Below are positions 24,299 through 38,879 of a DNA stretch of 64,000 nt, piece after piece. A program made the translations under genes and the position numbers. The notes under the pieces are model-generated. The model worked only from the letters and a program-made list of their open reading frames with translations. It was not told the origin of the DNA and did no database searches. Positions within the stretch are counted from its first letter, which is position 1; each line of letters opens with the position of its first letter. Source of the stretch: Cinnamomum chago (taxonomy: Eukaryota > Streptophyta > Magnoliopsida > Laurales > Lauraceae); the NCBI GenBank assembly GCA_038049695.1, contig CP142457.1, forward strand, positions 23,636,501-23,700,500, read 5' to 3'.

Positions 24299-27214
24299 AC
24301 TTGATCCCGGATATTTCTAGAGGTTGACTTTGTACACAGAGTCGCAACAAACAAGGTGTGGAGTCAACAATTTCCTAGTGCCGCAAAGATTCTGCTTTAC
24401 TACATAAGTATCGTACGTCCCGCGCGAAGTTCGGGTTTTCTCCTTTACAACCAGAGAACTCCCCGAAAGTGTTTACCATACCCAAGGTTCGCCCGAAACC
24501 CGTTTTAAACCGAGAAGTAGCTCGAAATATCCTAAAATGTGCATCTCAACCCAGAATACCTTCAAATGGATTTCGAGGCGTGAGACAAGAGAAGGACACC
24601 CGAAACCCCTTCTAGAGTAAAATGTCATCCTGGAATTCTCTAGAGGGAGTCTTTGGACCAAGAGTCGCATTAAAACACAGTGTAGAGTCAACCATATGCT
24701 CGAGCCGCATAGATTGTGTTTTCGTACTAAAGGACCGTACGACCTGCACGAAGTTCGGGTTTCCGCCTTTACAAACACTGAACTCCCCGAATGTGTCTTC
24801 CCTACCCAAGATTCGTCCGAAACCCGTTTTAAACCGAAAAGTAGCTCGAAATATCTTAAAGAGCGCATCTCAACCCAGAATCCCTTCAAATGGATTTGGA
24901 GCCGTAAGGAAAGATAGAGACACCCGAAACCCCATTTAGAGTAAAACGCAATCCCGGAGTATTCCAAACGGAGTCTTTGGACCAAGAGTCGCATGAAACA
25001 CAGTGTTGAGTCAACAACTTTGTAGAGCCGCACAGATTATGTTTTCGTTCAAAAGTACCGTACGACCCTCGCACGAAGTTCCGGTTCTCGCCCTGGCAAA
25101 CACTGAACTCCCCGAAAGTGATTTCCACACCCAAGACTCGCCCGAAACCCGTAGTAAGCCGAAGTGTAGCTCGGAACATCCTAAAAATCGCATCTCATCC
25201 CAAAATCCCTTCATATGGATTTAGAGGCGTACGACAAGACAGGGACATCCGAAACCCCTTTTAGTTTAAAACTTGATCCCGGATATTTCTACAGGTTGAC
25301 TTTGTACACAGAGTCGCAACAAACAAGGTGTGGAGTCAACAATTTCCTAGTGCTGCAAAGATTCTGCTTTACTACATAAGTATCGTACGTCCCGCGCGAA
25401 GTTCGGGTTTTCTCCTTTACAACCAAAGAACTCCCCGAAAGTGTTTACCATACCCATGGTTCGCCCGAAACCCGTTTTAAACCGAGAAGTAGCTCGAAAT
25501 ATCCTAAAATGTGCATCTCAACCCAGAATACCTTCAAATGGATTTCGAGGCGTGAGAGAAGAGAAGGACACCCGAAACCCCTTCTAGAGTAAAACGTCAT
25601 CCTGGAATTCTCTAGAGGGAGTCTTTGGACCAAGAGTCGCATTAAAACACAGTGTAGAGTCAACCATATGCTCGAGCCGCATAGATTGTGTTTTCGTACT
25701 AAAGGACCGTACGACCCGCACGAAGTTCGGGTTTCCGCCTTTACAAACACTGAACTCCCCGAATGTGTCTTCCCTACCCAAGATTCGCCCGAAACCCGTT
25801 TTAAACCGAAAAGTAGCTCGAAATATCTTAAAGAGCGCATCTCAACCCAGAATCCCTTCAAATGGATTTGGAGCCGTAAGGAAAGATAGAGACACCCGAA
25901 ACCCCATTTAGAGTAAAACGCAATCCCGGATTATTCCAAACGGAGTCTTTGGACCAAGAGTCGCATGAAACACAGTGTTGAGTCAACAACTTTCTAGAGC
26001 CGCACAGATTATGTTTTCGTTCAAAAGTACCGTACGACCCTCGCACGAAGTTCCGGTTCTCGCCCTGGCAAACACTGAACTCCCCGAAAGTGATTTCCAC
26101 ACCCAAGACTCGCCCGAAACCCGTAGTAAACCGAAGTGTAGCTCGGAACATCCTAAAAATCGCATCTCATCCCAAAATCCCTTCATATGGATTTAGAGGC
26201 GTACGACAAGACAGGGACATCCGAAACCCCTTTTAGTTTAAAACTTGATCCCGGATATTTCTAGAGGTTGACTTTGTACACAGAGTCGCAACAAACAAGG
26301 TGTGGAGTCAACAATTTCCTAGTGCCGCAAAGATTCTGCTTTACTACATAAGTATCGTACGTCCCGCGCGAAGTTCGGGTTTTCTCCTTTACAACCAGAG
26401 AACTCCCCGAAAGTGTTTACCATACCCAAGGTTCGCCCGAAACCCGTTTTAAACCGAGAAGTAGCTCGAAATATCCTAAAATGTGCATCTCAACCCAGAA
26501 TACCTTCAAATGGATTTCGAGGCGTGAGACAAGAGAAGGACACCCGAAACCCCTTCTAGAGTAAAACGTCATCCTGGAATTCTCTAGAGGGAGTCTTTGG
26601 ACCAAGAGTCGCATTAAAACACAGTGTAGAGTCAACCATATGCTCGAGCCGCATAGATTGTGTTTTCGTACTAAAGGACCGTACGACCCGCACGAAGTTC
26701 GGGTTTCCGCCTTTACAAACACTGAACTCCCCGAATGTGTCTTCCCTACCCAAGATTCGCCCGAAACCCGTTTTAAACCGAAAAGTAGCTCGAAATATCT
26801 TAAAGAGCGCATCTCAACCCAGAATCCCTTCAAATGGATTTGGAGCCGTAAGGAAAGATAGAGACGCCCGAAACCCCATTTAGAGTAAAACGCAATCCCG
26901 GATTATTCCAAACGGAGTCTTTGGACCAAGAGTCGCATGAAACACAGTGTTGAGTCAACAACTTTCTAGAGCCGCACAGATTATGTTTTCGTTCAAAAGT
27001 ACCGTACGACCCTCGCACGAAGTTCCGGTTCTCGCCCTGGCAAACACTGAACTCCCCGAAAGTGATTTCCACACCCAAGACTCGCTCGAAACCCGTAGTA
27101 AACCGAAGTGTAGCTCGGAACATCCTAAAAATCGCATCTCATCGCAAAATCCCTTCATATGGATTTAGAGGCGTACGACAAGACTGGGACATCCGAAACC
27201 CCTTTTAGTTTAAA
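24299..27214 (+). repeat. 2,916-bp super-HOR copy 2 (units 26-28, D-L-F)
   Basis: Starts are 24299 (D), 25271 (L) and 26243 (F). All family marks of copy 1 recur at +2,916 bp, including the five A-monomer variants of the L unit. The D unit has atgtc at the start of B, shared with copy 3. Confidence 0.9.
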
Positions 27215-30130
27215 ACTTGATCCCGGATATTTCTAGAGGTTGACTTTGTACACAGAGTCGCAACAAACAAGGTGTGGAGTCAACAATTTCCTAGTGCCGC
27301 AAAGATTCTGCTTTATTACATAAGTATCGTACGTCCCGCGCGAAGTTCGGGTTTTCTCCTTTACAACCAGAGAACTCCCCGAAAGTGTTTACCATACCCA
27401 AGGTTCGCCCGAAACCCGTTTTAAACCGAGAAGTAGCTCGAAATATCCTAAAATGTGCATCTCAACCCAGAATACCTTCAAATGGATTTCGAGGCGTGAG
27501 ACAAGAGAAGGACACCCGAAACCCCTTCTAGAGTAAAATGTCATCCTGGAATTCTCTAGAGGGAGTCTTTGGACCAAGAGTCGCATTAAAACACAGTGTA
27601 GAGTCAACCATATGCTCGAGCCGCATAGATTGTGTTTTCGTACTAAAGGACCGTACGACCTGCACGAAGTTCGGGTTTCCGCCTTTACAAACACTGAACT
27701 CCCCGAATGTGTCTTCCCTACCCAAGATTCGTCCGAAACCCGTTTTAAACCGAAAAGTAGCTCGAAATATCTTAAAGAGCGCATCTCAACCCAGAATCCC
27801 TTCAAATGGATTTGGAGCCGTAAGGAAAGATAGAGACACCCGAAACCCCATTTAGAGTAAAACGCAATCCCGGAGTATTCCAAACGGAGTCTTTGGACCA
27901 AGAGTCGCATGAAACACAGTGTTGAGTCAACAACTTTGTAGAGCCGCACAGATTATGTTTTCGTTCAAAAGTACCGTACGACCCTCGCACGAAGTTCCGG
28001 TTCTCGCCCTGGCAAACACTGAACTCCCCGAAAGTGATTTCCACACCCAAGACTCGCCCGAAACCCGTAGTAAGCCGAAGTGTAGCTCGGAACATCCTAA
28101 AAATCGCATCTCATCCCAAAATCCCTTCATATGGATTTAGAGGCGTACGACAAGACAGGGACATCCGAAACCCCTTTTAGTTTAAAACTTGATCCCGGAT
28201 ATTTCTACAGGTTGACTTTGTACACAGAGTCGCAACAAACAAGGTGTGGAGTCAACAATTTCCTAGTGCTGCAAAGATTCTGCTTTACTACATAAGTATC
28301 GTACGTCCCGCGCGAAGTTCGGGTTTTCTCCTTTACAACCAAAGAACTCCCCGAAAGTGTTTACCATACCCATGGTTCGCCCGAAACCCGTTTTAAACCG
28401 AGAAGTAGCTCGAAATATCCTAAAATGTGCATCTCAACCCAGAATACCTTCAAATGGATTTCGAGGCGTGAGAGAAGAGAAGGACACCCGAAACCCCTTC
28501 TAGAGTAAAACGTCATCCTGGAATTCTCTAGAGGGAGTCTTTGGACCAAGAGTCGCATTAAAACACAGTGTAGAGTCAACCATATGCTCGAGCCGCATAG
28601 ATTGTGTTTTCGTACTAAAGGACCGTACGACCCGCACGAAGTTCGGGTTTCCGCCTTTACAAACACTGAACTCCCCGAATGTGTCTTCCCTACCCAAGAT
28701 TCGCCCGAAACCCGTTTTAAACCGAAAAGTAGCTCGAAATATCTTAAAGAGCGCATCTCAACCCAGAATCCCTTCAAATGGATTTGGAGCCGTAAGGAAA
28801 GATAGAGACACCCGAAACCCCATTTAGAGTAAAACGCAATCCCGGATTATTCCAAACGGAGTCTTTGGACCAAGAGTCGCATGAAACACAGTGTTGAGTC
28901 AACAACTTTCTAGAGCCGCACAGATTATGTTTTCGTTCAAAAGTACCGTACGACCCTCGCACGAAGTTCCGGTTCTCGCCCTGGCAAACACTGAACTCCC
29001 CGAAAGTGATTTCCACACCCAAGACTCGCCCGAAACCCGTAGTAAACCGAAGTGTAGCTCGGAACATCCTAAAAATCGCATCTCATCCCAAAATCCCTTC
29101 ATATGGATTTAGAGGCGTACGACAAGACAGGGACATCCGAAACCCCTTTTAGTTTAAAACTTGATCCCGGATATTTCTAGAGGTTGACTTTGTACACAGA
29201 GTCGCAACAAACAAGGTGTGGAGTCAACAATTTCCTAGTGCCGCAAAGATTCTGCTTTACTACATAAGTATCGTACGTCCCGCGCGAAGTTCGGGTTTTC
29301 TCCTTTACAACCAGAGAACTCCCCGAAAGTGTTTACCATACCCAAGGTTCGCCCGAAACCCGTTTTAAACCGAGAAGTAGCTCGAAATATCCTAAAATGT
29401 GCATCTCAACCCAGAATACCTTCAAATGGATTTCGAGGCGTGAGACAAGAGAAGGACACCCGAAACCCCTTCTAGAGTAAAACGTCATCCTGGAATTCTC
29501 TAGAGGGAGTCTTTGGACCAAGAGTCGCATTAAAACACAGTGTAGAGTCAACCATATGCTCGAGCCGCATAGATTGTGTTTTCGTACTAAAGGACCGTAC
29601 GACCCGCACGAAGTTCGGGTTTCCGCCTTTACAAACACTGAACTCCCCGAATGTGTCTTCCCTACCCAAGATTCGCCCGAAACCCGTTTTAAACCGAAAA
29701 GTAGCTCGAAATATCTTAAAGAGCGCATCTCAACCCAGAATCCCTTCAAATGGATTTGGAGCCGTAAGGAAAGATAGAGACGCCCGAAACCCCATTTAGA
29801 GTAAAACGCAATCCCGGATTATTCCAAACGGAGTCTTTGGACCAAGAGTCGCATGAAACACAGTGTTGAGTCAACAACTTTCTAGAGCCGCACAGATTAT
29901 GTTTTCGTTCAAAAGTACCGTACGACCCTCGCACGAAGTTCCGGTTCTCGCCCTGGCAAACACTGAACTCCCCGAAAGTGATTTCCACACCCAAGACTCG
30001 CTCGAAACCCGTAGTAAACCGAAGTGTAGCTCGGAACATCCTAAAAATCGCATCTCATCGCAAAATCCCTTCATATGGATTTAGAGGCGTACGACAAGAC
30101 TGGGACATCCGAAACCCCTTTTAGTTTAAA
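27215..30130 (+). repeat. 2,916-bp super-HOR copy 3 (units 29-31, D-L-F)
   Basis: Starts are 27215 (D), 28187 (L) and 29159 (F). It differs from copy 2 by a private ctttattaca in A of the D unit (about 27316). The near-identity of copies 2 and 3 points to very recent amplification. Confidence 0.9.
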
Positions 30131-32074
30131 ACTTGATCCCGGATATTTCTAGAGGTTGACTTTGTACACAGAGTCGCAACAAACAAGGTGTGGAGTCAAC
30201 AATTTCCTAGTGCCGCAAAGATTCTGCTTTACTACATAAGTATCGTACGTCCCGCGCGAAGTTCGGGTTTTCTCCTTTACAACCAGAGAACTCCCCGAAA
30301 GTGTTTACCATACCCAAGGTTCGCCCGAAACCCGTTTTAAACCGAGAAGTAGCTCGAAATATCCTAAAATGTGCATCTCAACCCAGAATACCTTCAAATG
30401 GATTTCGAGGCGTGAGACAAGAGAAGGACACCCGAAACCCCTTCTAGAGTAAAATGTCATCCTGGAATTCTCTAGAGGGAGTCTTTGGACCAAGAGTCGC
30501 ATTAAAACACAGTGTAGAGTCAACCATATGCTCGAGCCGCATAGATTGTGTTTTCGTACTAAAGGACCGTACGACCCGCACGAAGTTCGGGTTTCCGCCT
30601 TTACAAACACTGAACTCCCCGAATGTGTCTTCCCTACCCAAGATTCGCCCGAAACCCATTTTAAACCGAAAAGTAGCTCGAAATATCTTAAAGAGCGCAT
30701 CTCAACCCAGAATCCCTTCAAATGGATTTGGAGCCGTAAGGAAAGATAGAGACACCCGAAACCCCATTTAGAGTAAAACGCAATCCCGGATTATTCCAAA
30801 CGGAGTCTTTGGACCAAGAGTCGCATGAAACACAGTGTTGAGTCAACAACTTTGTAGAGCCGCACAGATTATGTTTTCGTTCAAAAGTACCGTACGACCC
30901 TCGCACGAAGTTCCGGTTCTCGCCCTGGCAAACACTGAACTCCCCGAAAGTGATTTCCACACCCAAGACTCGCCCGAAACCCGTAGTAAGCCGAAGTGTA
31001 GCTCGGAACATCCTAAAAATCGCATCTCATCCCAAAATCCCTTCATATGGATTTAGAGGCGTACGACAAGACAGGGACATCCGAAACCCCTTTTAGTTTA
31101 AAACTTGATCCCGGATATTTCTAGAGGTTGACTTTGTACACAGAGTCGCAACAAACAAGGTGTGGAGTCAACAATTTCCTAGTGCCGCAAAGATTCTGCT
31201 TTACTACATAAGTATCGTACGTCCCGCGCGAAGTTCGGGTTTTCTCCTTTACAACCAGAGAACTCCCCGAAAGTGTTTACCATACCCAAGGTTCGCCCGA
31301 AACCCGTTTTAAACCGAGAAGTAGCTCGAAATATCCTAAAATGTGCATCTCAACCCAGAATACCTTCAAATGGATTTCGAGGCGTGAGACAAGAGAAGGA
31401 CACCCGAAACCCCTTCTAGAGTAAAACGTCATCCTGGAATTCTCTAGAGGGAGTCTTTGGACCAAGAGTCGCATTAAAACACAGTGTAGAGTCAACCATA
31501 TGCTCGAGCCGCATAGATTGTGTTTTCGTACTAAAGGACCGTACGACCCGCACGAAGTTCGGGTTTCCGCCTTTACAAACACTGAACTCCCCGAATGTGT
31601 CTTCCCTACCCAAGATTCGCCCGAAACCCGTTTTAAACCGAAAAGTAGCTCGAAATATCTTAAAGAGCGCATCTCAACCCAGAATCCCTTCAAATGGATT
31701 TGGAGCCGTAAGGAAAGATAGAGACACCCGAAACCCCATTTAGAGTAAAACGCAATCCCGGATTATTCCAAACGGAGTCTTTGGACCAAGAGTCGCATGA
31801 AACACAGTGTTGAGTCAACAACTTTCTAGAGCCGCACAGATTATGTTTTCGTTCAAAAGTACCGTACGACCCTCGCACGAAGTTCCGGTTCTCGCCCTGG
31901 CAAACACTGAACTCCCCGAAAGTGATTTCCACACCCAAGACTCGCCCGAAACCCGTAGTAAGCCGAAGTGTAGCTCGGAACATCCTAAAAATCGCATCTC
32001 ATCCCAAAATCCCTTCATATGGATTTAGAGGCGTACGACAAGACAGGGACATCCGAAACCGCTTTTAGTTTAAA
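30131..32074 (+). repeat. HOR units 32-33
   Basis: Unit 32 (30131) has atgtc and cccattt in B and tttgtag in C. Unit 33 (31103) is close to the general consensus but ends in accgctttt instead of accccttt (g at 32061), a mark shared only with the end of unit 34. Confidence 0.85.
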
Positions 32075-35000
32075 ACTTGATCCCGGATATTTCTAGAGGT
32101 TGACTTTGTACACAGAGTCGCAACAAACAAGGTGTGGAGTCAACAATTTCCTAGTGCCGCAAAGATTCTGCTTTACTACATAAGTATAGTACGTCCCGCG
32201 CGAAGTTCGGGTTTTCTCCTTTACAACCAGAGAACTCCCCGAAAGTGTTTACCATACCCAAGGTTCGCCCGAAACCCGTTTTAAACCGAGAAGTAGCTCG
32301 AAATATCCTAAAATGTGCATCTCAACCCAGAATACCTTCAAATGGATTTCGAGGCGTGAGACAAGAGAAGGACACCCGAAACCCCTTCTAGAGTAAAACG
32401 TCATCCTGGAATTCTCTAGAGGGAGTCTTTGGACCAAGAGTCGCATTAAAACACAGTGTAGAGTCAACCATATGCTCGAGCCGCATAGATTGTGTTTTCG
32501 TACTAAAAGGACCGTACGACCCGCACGAAGTTCGAGTTTCCGCCTTTACAAACACTGAACTCCCCGAATGTGTCTTCCCTACCCAAGATTCGCCCGAAAC
32601 CCGTTTTAAACCGAAAAGTAGCTCGAAATATCTTAAAGAGCGCATCTCAACCCAGAATCCCTTCAAATGGATTTGGAGCCGTAAGGAAAGATAGAGACGC
32701 CCGAAACCCCATTTAGAGTAAAACGCAATCCCGGATTATTCCAAACGGAGTCTTTGGACCAAGAGTCGCATGAAACACAGTGTTGAGTCAACAACTTTCT
32801 AGAGCCGCACAGATTATGTTTTCGTTCAAAAGTACCGTACGACCCTCGCACGAAGTTCCGGTTCTCGCCCTGGCAAACACTGAACTCCCCGAAAGTGATT
32901 TCCACACCCAAGACTCGCCCGAAACCCGTAGTAAGCCGAAGTGTAGCTCGGAACATCCTAAAAATCGCATCTCATCCCAAAATCCCTTCATATGGATTTA
33001 GAGGCGTACGACAAGACAGGGACATCCGAAACCGCTTTTAGTTTAAAACTTGATCCCGGATATTTCTAGAGGTTGACTTTGTACACAGAGTCGCAACAAA
33101 CAAGGTGTGGAGTCAACAATTTCCTAGTGCCGCAAAGATTCTGCTTTACTACATAAGTATAGTACGTCCCGCGCGAAGTTCGGGTTTTCTCCTTTACAAC
33201 CAGAGAACTCCCCGAAAGTGTTTACCATACCCAAGGTTCGCCCGAAACCCGTTTTAAACCGAGAAGTAGCTCGAAATATCCTAAAATGTGCATCTCAACC
33301 CAGAATACCTTCAAATGGATTTCGAGGCGTGAGACATGAGAAGGACACGCGAAACCCCTTCTAGAGTAAAACGTCATCCTGGAATTCTCTAGAGGGAGTC
33401 TTTGGACCAAGAGTCGCATTAAAACACAGTGTAGAGTCAACCATATGCTCGAGCCGCATAGATTGTGTTTTCGTACTAAAGGACCGTACGACCCGCACGA
33501 AGTTCGGGTTTCCGCCTTTACAAACACTGAACTCCCCGAATGTGTCTTCCCTACCCAAGATTCGCCCGAAACCCGTTTTAAACCGAAAAGTAGCTCGAAA
33601 TATCTTAAAGAGCGCATCTCAACCCAGAATCCCTTCAAATGGATTTGGAGCCGTAAGGAAAGATAGAGACACCCGAAACCCCATTTAGAGTAAAACGCAA
33701 TCCCGGATTATTCCAAACGGAGTCTTTGGACCAAGAGTCGCATGAAACACAGTGTTGAGTCAACAACTTTCTAGAGCCGCACAGATTATGTTTTCGTTCA
33801 AAAGTACCGTACGACCCTCGCACGAAGTTCCGGTTCTCGCCCTGGCAAACACTGAACTCCCCGAAAGTGATTTCCACACCCAAGACTCGCCCGAAACCCG
33901 TAGTAAGCCGAAGTGTAGCTCGGAACATCCTAAAAATCGCATCTCATCGCAAAATCCCTTCATATGGATTTAGAGGCGTACGACAAGACAGGGACATCCG
34001 AAACCCCTTTTAGTTTAAAACTTGATCCCGGATATTTCTAGAGGTTGACTTTGTACACAGAGTCGCAACAAACAAGGTGTGGAGTCAACAATTTCCTAGT
34101 GCCGCAAAGATTCTGCTTTACTACATAAGTATCGTACGTCCCGCGCGAAGTTCGGGTTTTCTCCTTTACAACCAGAGAACTCCCCGAAAGTGTTTACCAT
34201 ACCCAAGGTTCGCCCGAAACCCGTTTTAAACCGAGAAATAGCTCGAAATATCCTAAAATGTGCATCTCAACCCAGAATACCTTCAAATGGATTTCGAGGC
34301 GTGAGACAAGAGAAGGACACCCGAAACCCCTTCTAGAGTAAAACGTCATCCTGGAATTCTCTAGAGGGAGTCTTTGGACCAAGAGTCGCATTAAAACACA
34401 GGGTAGAGTCAACCTTATGCTCGAGCCGCATAGATTGTGTTTTCGTACTAAAGGACCGTACGACCCGCACGAAGTTCGGGTTTCCGCCTTTACAAACACT
34501 GAACTCCCCGAATGTGTCTTCCCTACCCAAGATTCGCCCGAAACCCGTTTTAAACCGAAAAGTAGCTCGAAATATCTTAAAGAGCGCATCTCAACCCAGA
34601 ATCCCTTCAAATGGATTTGGAGCCGTAAGGAAAGATAGAGACGCCCGAAACCCCATTTAGAGTAAAACGCAATCCCGGATTATTCCAAACGGAGTCTTTG
34701 GACCAAGAGTCGCATGAAACACAGTGTTGAGTCAACAACTTTGTAGAGCCGCACAGATTATGTTTTCGTTCAAAAGTACCGTACGACCCTCGCACGAAGT
34801 TCCGGTTCTCGCCCTGGCAAACACTGAACTCCCCGAAAGTGATTTCCACACCCAAGACTCGCCCGAAACCCGTAGTAAGCCGAAGTGTAGCTCGGAACAT
34901 CCTAAAAATCGCATCTCATCCCAAAATCCCTTCATATGGATTTAGAGGCGTACGACAAGACAGGGACATCCGAAACCCCTTTTAGTTTAAAACTTGATCC

Positions 35001-38000
35001 CGGATATTTCTAGAGGTTGACTTTGTACACAGAGTCGCAACAAACAAGGTGTGGAGTCAACAATTTCCTAGTGCCGCAAAGATTCTGCTTTACTACATAA
35101 GTATCGTACGTCCCGCGCGAAGTTCGGGTTTTCTCCTTTACAACCAGAGAACTCCCCGAAAGTGTTTACCATACCCAAGGTTCGCCCGAAACCCGTTTTA
35201 AACCGAGAAGTAGCTCGAAATATCCTAAAATGTGCATCTCAACCCAGAATACCTTCAAATGGATTTCGAGGCGTGAGACAAGAGAAGGACACCCGAAACC
35301 CCTTCTAGAGTAAAACGTCATCCTGGAATTCTCTAGAGGGAGTCTTTGGACCAAGAGTCGCATTAAAACACAGTGTAGAGTCAACCATATGCTCGAGCCG
35401 CATAGATTGTGTTTTCGTACTAAAGGACCGTACGACCCGCACGAAGTTCGGGTTTCCGCCTTTACAAACACTGAACTCCCCGAATGTGTCTTCCCTACCC
35501 AAGATTCGCCCGAAACCCGTTTTAAACCGAAAAGTAGCTCGAAATATCTTAAAGAGCGCATCTCAACCCAGAATCCCTTCAAATGGATTTGGAGCCGTAA
35601 GGAAAGATAGAGACACCCGAAACCCCATTTAGAGTAAAACGCAATCCCGGATTATTCCAAACGGAGTCTTTGGACCAAGAGTCGCATGAAACACAGTGTT
35701 GAGTCAACAACTTTCTAGAGCCGCACAGATTATGTTTTCGTTCAAAAGTACCGTACGACCCTCGCACGAAGTTCCGGTTCTCGCCCTGGCAAACACTGAA
35801 CTCCCCGAAAGTGATTTCCACACCCAAGACTCGCCCGAAACCCGTAGTAAACCGAAGTGTAGCTCGGAACATCCTAAAAATCGCATCTCATCCCAAAATC
35901 CCTTCATATGGATTTAGAGGCGTACGACAAGACAGGGACATCCGAAACCCCTTTTAGTTTAAAACTTGATCCCGGATATTTCTAGAGGTTGACTTTGTAC
36001 ACAGAGTCGCAACAAACAAGGTGTGGAGTCAACAATTTCCTAGTGCCGCAAAGATTCTGCTTTACTACATAAGTATCGTACGTCCCGCGCGAAGTTCGGG
36101 TTTTCTCCTTTACAACCAGAGAACTCCCCGAAAGTGTTTACCATACCCAAGGTTCGCCCGAAACCCGTTTTAAACCGAGAAGTAGCTCGAAATATCCTAA
36201 AATGTGCATCTCAACCCAGAATACCTTCAAATGGATTTCGAGGCGTGAGACAAGAGAAGGACACCCGAAACCCCTTCTAGAGTAAAACGTCATCCTGGAA
36301 TTCTCTAGAGGGAGTCTTTGGACCAAGAGTCGCATTAAAACACAGTGTAGAGTCAACCTTATGCTCGAGCCGCATAGATTGTGTTTTCGTACTAAAGGAC
36401 CGTACGACCCGCACGAAGTTCGGGTTTCCGCCTTTACAAACACTGAACTCCCCGAATGTGTCTTCCCTACCCAAGATTCGCCCGAAACCCGTTTTAAACC
36501 GAAAAGTAGCTCGAAATATCTTAAAGAGCGCATCTCAACCCAGAATCCCTTCAAATGGATTTGGAGCCGTAAGGAAAGATAGAGACACCCGAAACCCCAT
36601 TTAGAGTAAAACGCAATCCCGGAGTATTCCAAACGGAGTCTTTGGACCAAGAGTCGCATGAAACAGAGTGTTGGGTCAACAACTTTCTAGAGCCGCACAG
36701 ATTATGTTTTCGTTCAAAAGTACCGTACGACCCTCGCACGAAGTTCCGGTTCTCGCCCTGGCAAACACTGAACTCCCCGAAAGTGATTTCCACACCCAAG
36801 ACTCGCCCGAAACCCGTAGTAAGCCGAAGTGTAGCTCGGAACATCCTAAAAATCGCATCTCATCCCAAAATCCCTTCATATGGATTTAGAGGCGTACGAC
36901 AAGACAGGGACATCCGAAACCCCTTTTAGTTTAAAACTTGATCCCGGATATTTCTAGAGGTTGACTTTGTACACAGAGTCGCAACAAACAAGGTGTGGAG
37001 TCAACAATTTCCTAGTGCCGCAAAGATTCTGCTTTACTACATAAGTATCGTACGTCCCGCGCGAAGTTCGGGTTTTCTCCTTTACAACCAGAGAACTCCC
37101 CGAAAGTGTTTACCATACCCAAGGTTCGCCCGAAACCCGTTTTAAACCGAGAAGTAGCTCGAAATATCCTAAAATGTGCATCTCAACCCAGAATACCTTC
37201 AAATGGATTTCGAGGCGTGAGACAAGAGAAGGACACCCGAAACCCCTTCTAGAGTAAAACGTCATCCTGGAATTCTCTAGAGGGAGTCTTTGGACCAAGA
37301 GTCGCATTAAAACACAGGGTAGAGTCAACCTTATGCTCGAGCCGCATAGATTGTGTTTTCGTACTAAAGGACCGTACGACCCGCACGAAGTTCGGGTTTC
37401 CGCCTTTACAAACACTGAACTCCCCGAATGTGTCTTCCCTACCCAAGATTCGCCCGAAACCCGTTTTAAACCGAAAAGTAGCTCGAAATATCTTAAAGAG
37501 CGCATCTCAACCCAGAATCCCTTCAAATGGATTTGGAGCCGTAAGGAAAGATAGAGACGCCCGAAACCCCATTTAGAGTAAAACGCAATCCCGGATTATT
37601 CCAAACGGAGTCTTTGGACCAAGAGTCGCATGAAACACAGTGTTGAGTCAACAACTTTCTAGAGCCGCACAGATTATGTTTTCGTTCAAAAGTACCGTAC
37701 GACCCTCGCACGAAGTTCCGGTTCTCGCCCTGGCAAACACTGAACTCCCCGAAAGTGATTTCCACACCCAAGACTCGCCCGAAACCCGTAGTAAGCCGAA
37801 GTGTAGCTCGGAACATCCTAAAAATCGCATCTCATCCCAAAATCCCTTCATATGGATTTAGAGGCGTACGACAAGACAGGGACATCCGAAACCCCTTTTA
37901 GTTTAAAACTTGATCCCGGATATTTCTAGAGGTTGACTTTGTACACAGAGTCGCAACAAACAAGGTGTGGAGTCAACAATTTCCTAGTGCCGCAAAGATT

Positions 38001-38879
38001 CTGCTTTACTACATAAGTATCGTACGTCCCGCGCGAAGTTCGGGTTTTCTCCTTTACAACCAGAGAACTCCCCGAAAGTGTTTACCATACCCAAGGTTCG
38101 CCCGAAACCCGTTTTAAACCGAGAAGTAGCTCGAAATATCCTAAAATGTGCATCTCAACCCAGAATACCTTCAAATGGATTTCGAGGCGTGAGACAAGAG
38201 AAGGACACCCGAAACCCCTTCTAGAGTAAAACGTCATCCTGGAATTCTCTAGAGGGAGTCTTTGGACCAAGAGTCGCATTAAAACACAGTGTAGAGTCAA
38301 CCATATGCTCGAGCCGCATAGATTGTGTTTTCGTACTAAAGGACCGTACGACCCGCACGAAGTTCGGGTTTCCGCCTTTACAAACACTGAACTCCCCGAA
38401 TGTGTCTTCCCTACCCAAGATTCGCCCGAAACCCGTTTTAAACCGAAAAGTAGCTCGAAATATCTTAAAGAGCGCATCTCAACCCAGAATCCCTTCAAAT
38501 GGATTTGGAGCCGTAAGGAAAGATAGAGACACCCGAAACCCCATTTAGAGTAAAACGCAATCCCGGATTATTCCAAACGGAGTCTTTGGACCAAGAGTCG
38601 CATGAAACACAGTGTTGAGTCAACAACTTTCTAGAGCCGCACAGATTATGTTTTCGTTCAAAAGTACCGTACGACCCTCGCACGAAGTTCCGGTTCTCGC
38701 CCTGGCAAACACTGAACTCCCCGAAAGTGATTTCCACACCCAAGACTCGCCCGAAACCCGTAGTAAACCGAAGTGTAGCTCGGAACATCCTAAAAATCGC
38801 ATCTCATCCCAAAATCCCTTCATATGGATTTAGAGGCGTACGACAAGACAGGGACATCCGAAACCCCTTTTAGTTTAAA
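32075..38879 (+). repeat. HOR units 34-40, right copy of the 20,413-bp-offset duplication
   Basis: Starts are 32075 (973 bp), 33048, 34020, 34992, 35964, 36936 and 37908. Matching marks to units 13-19 are the extra a (32505-32508) with cgagtttcc in unit 34, tatagtacg in unit 35 (33161), cagggtagag in units 36 and 39 and cagagtgttggg in unit 38. Unit 35 has private changes in A (gagacatgag, gacacgcga). Confidence 0.88.
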
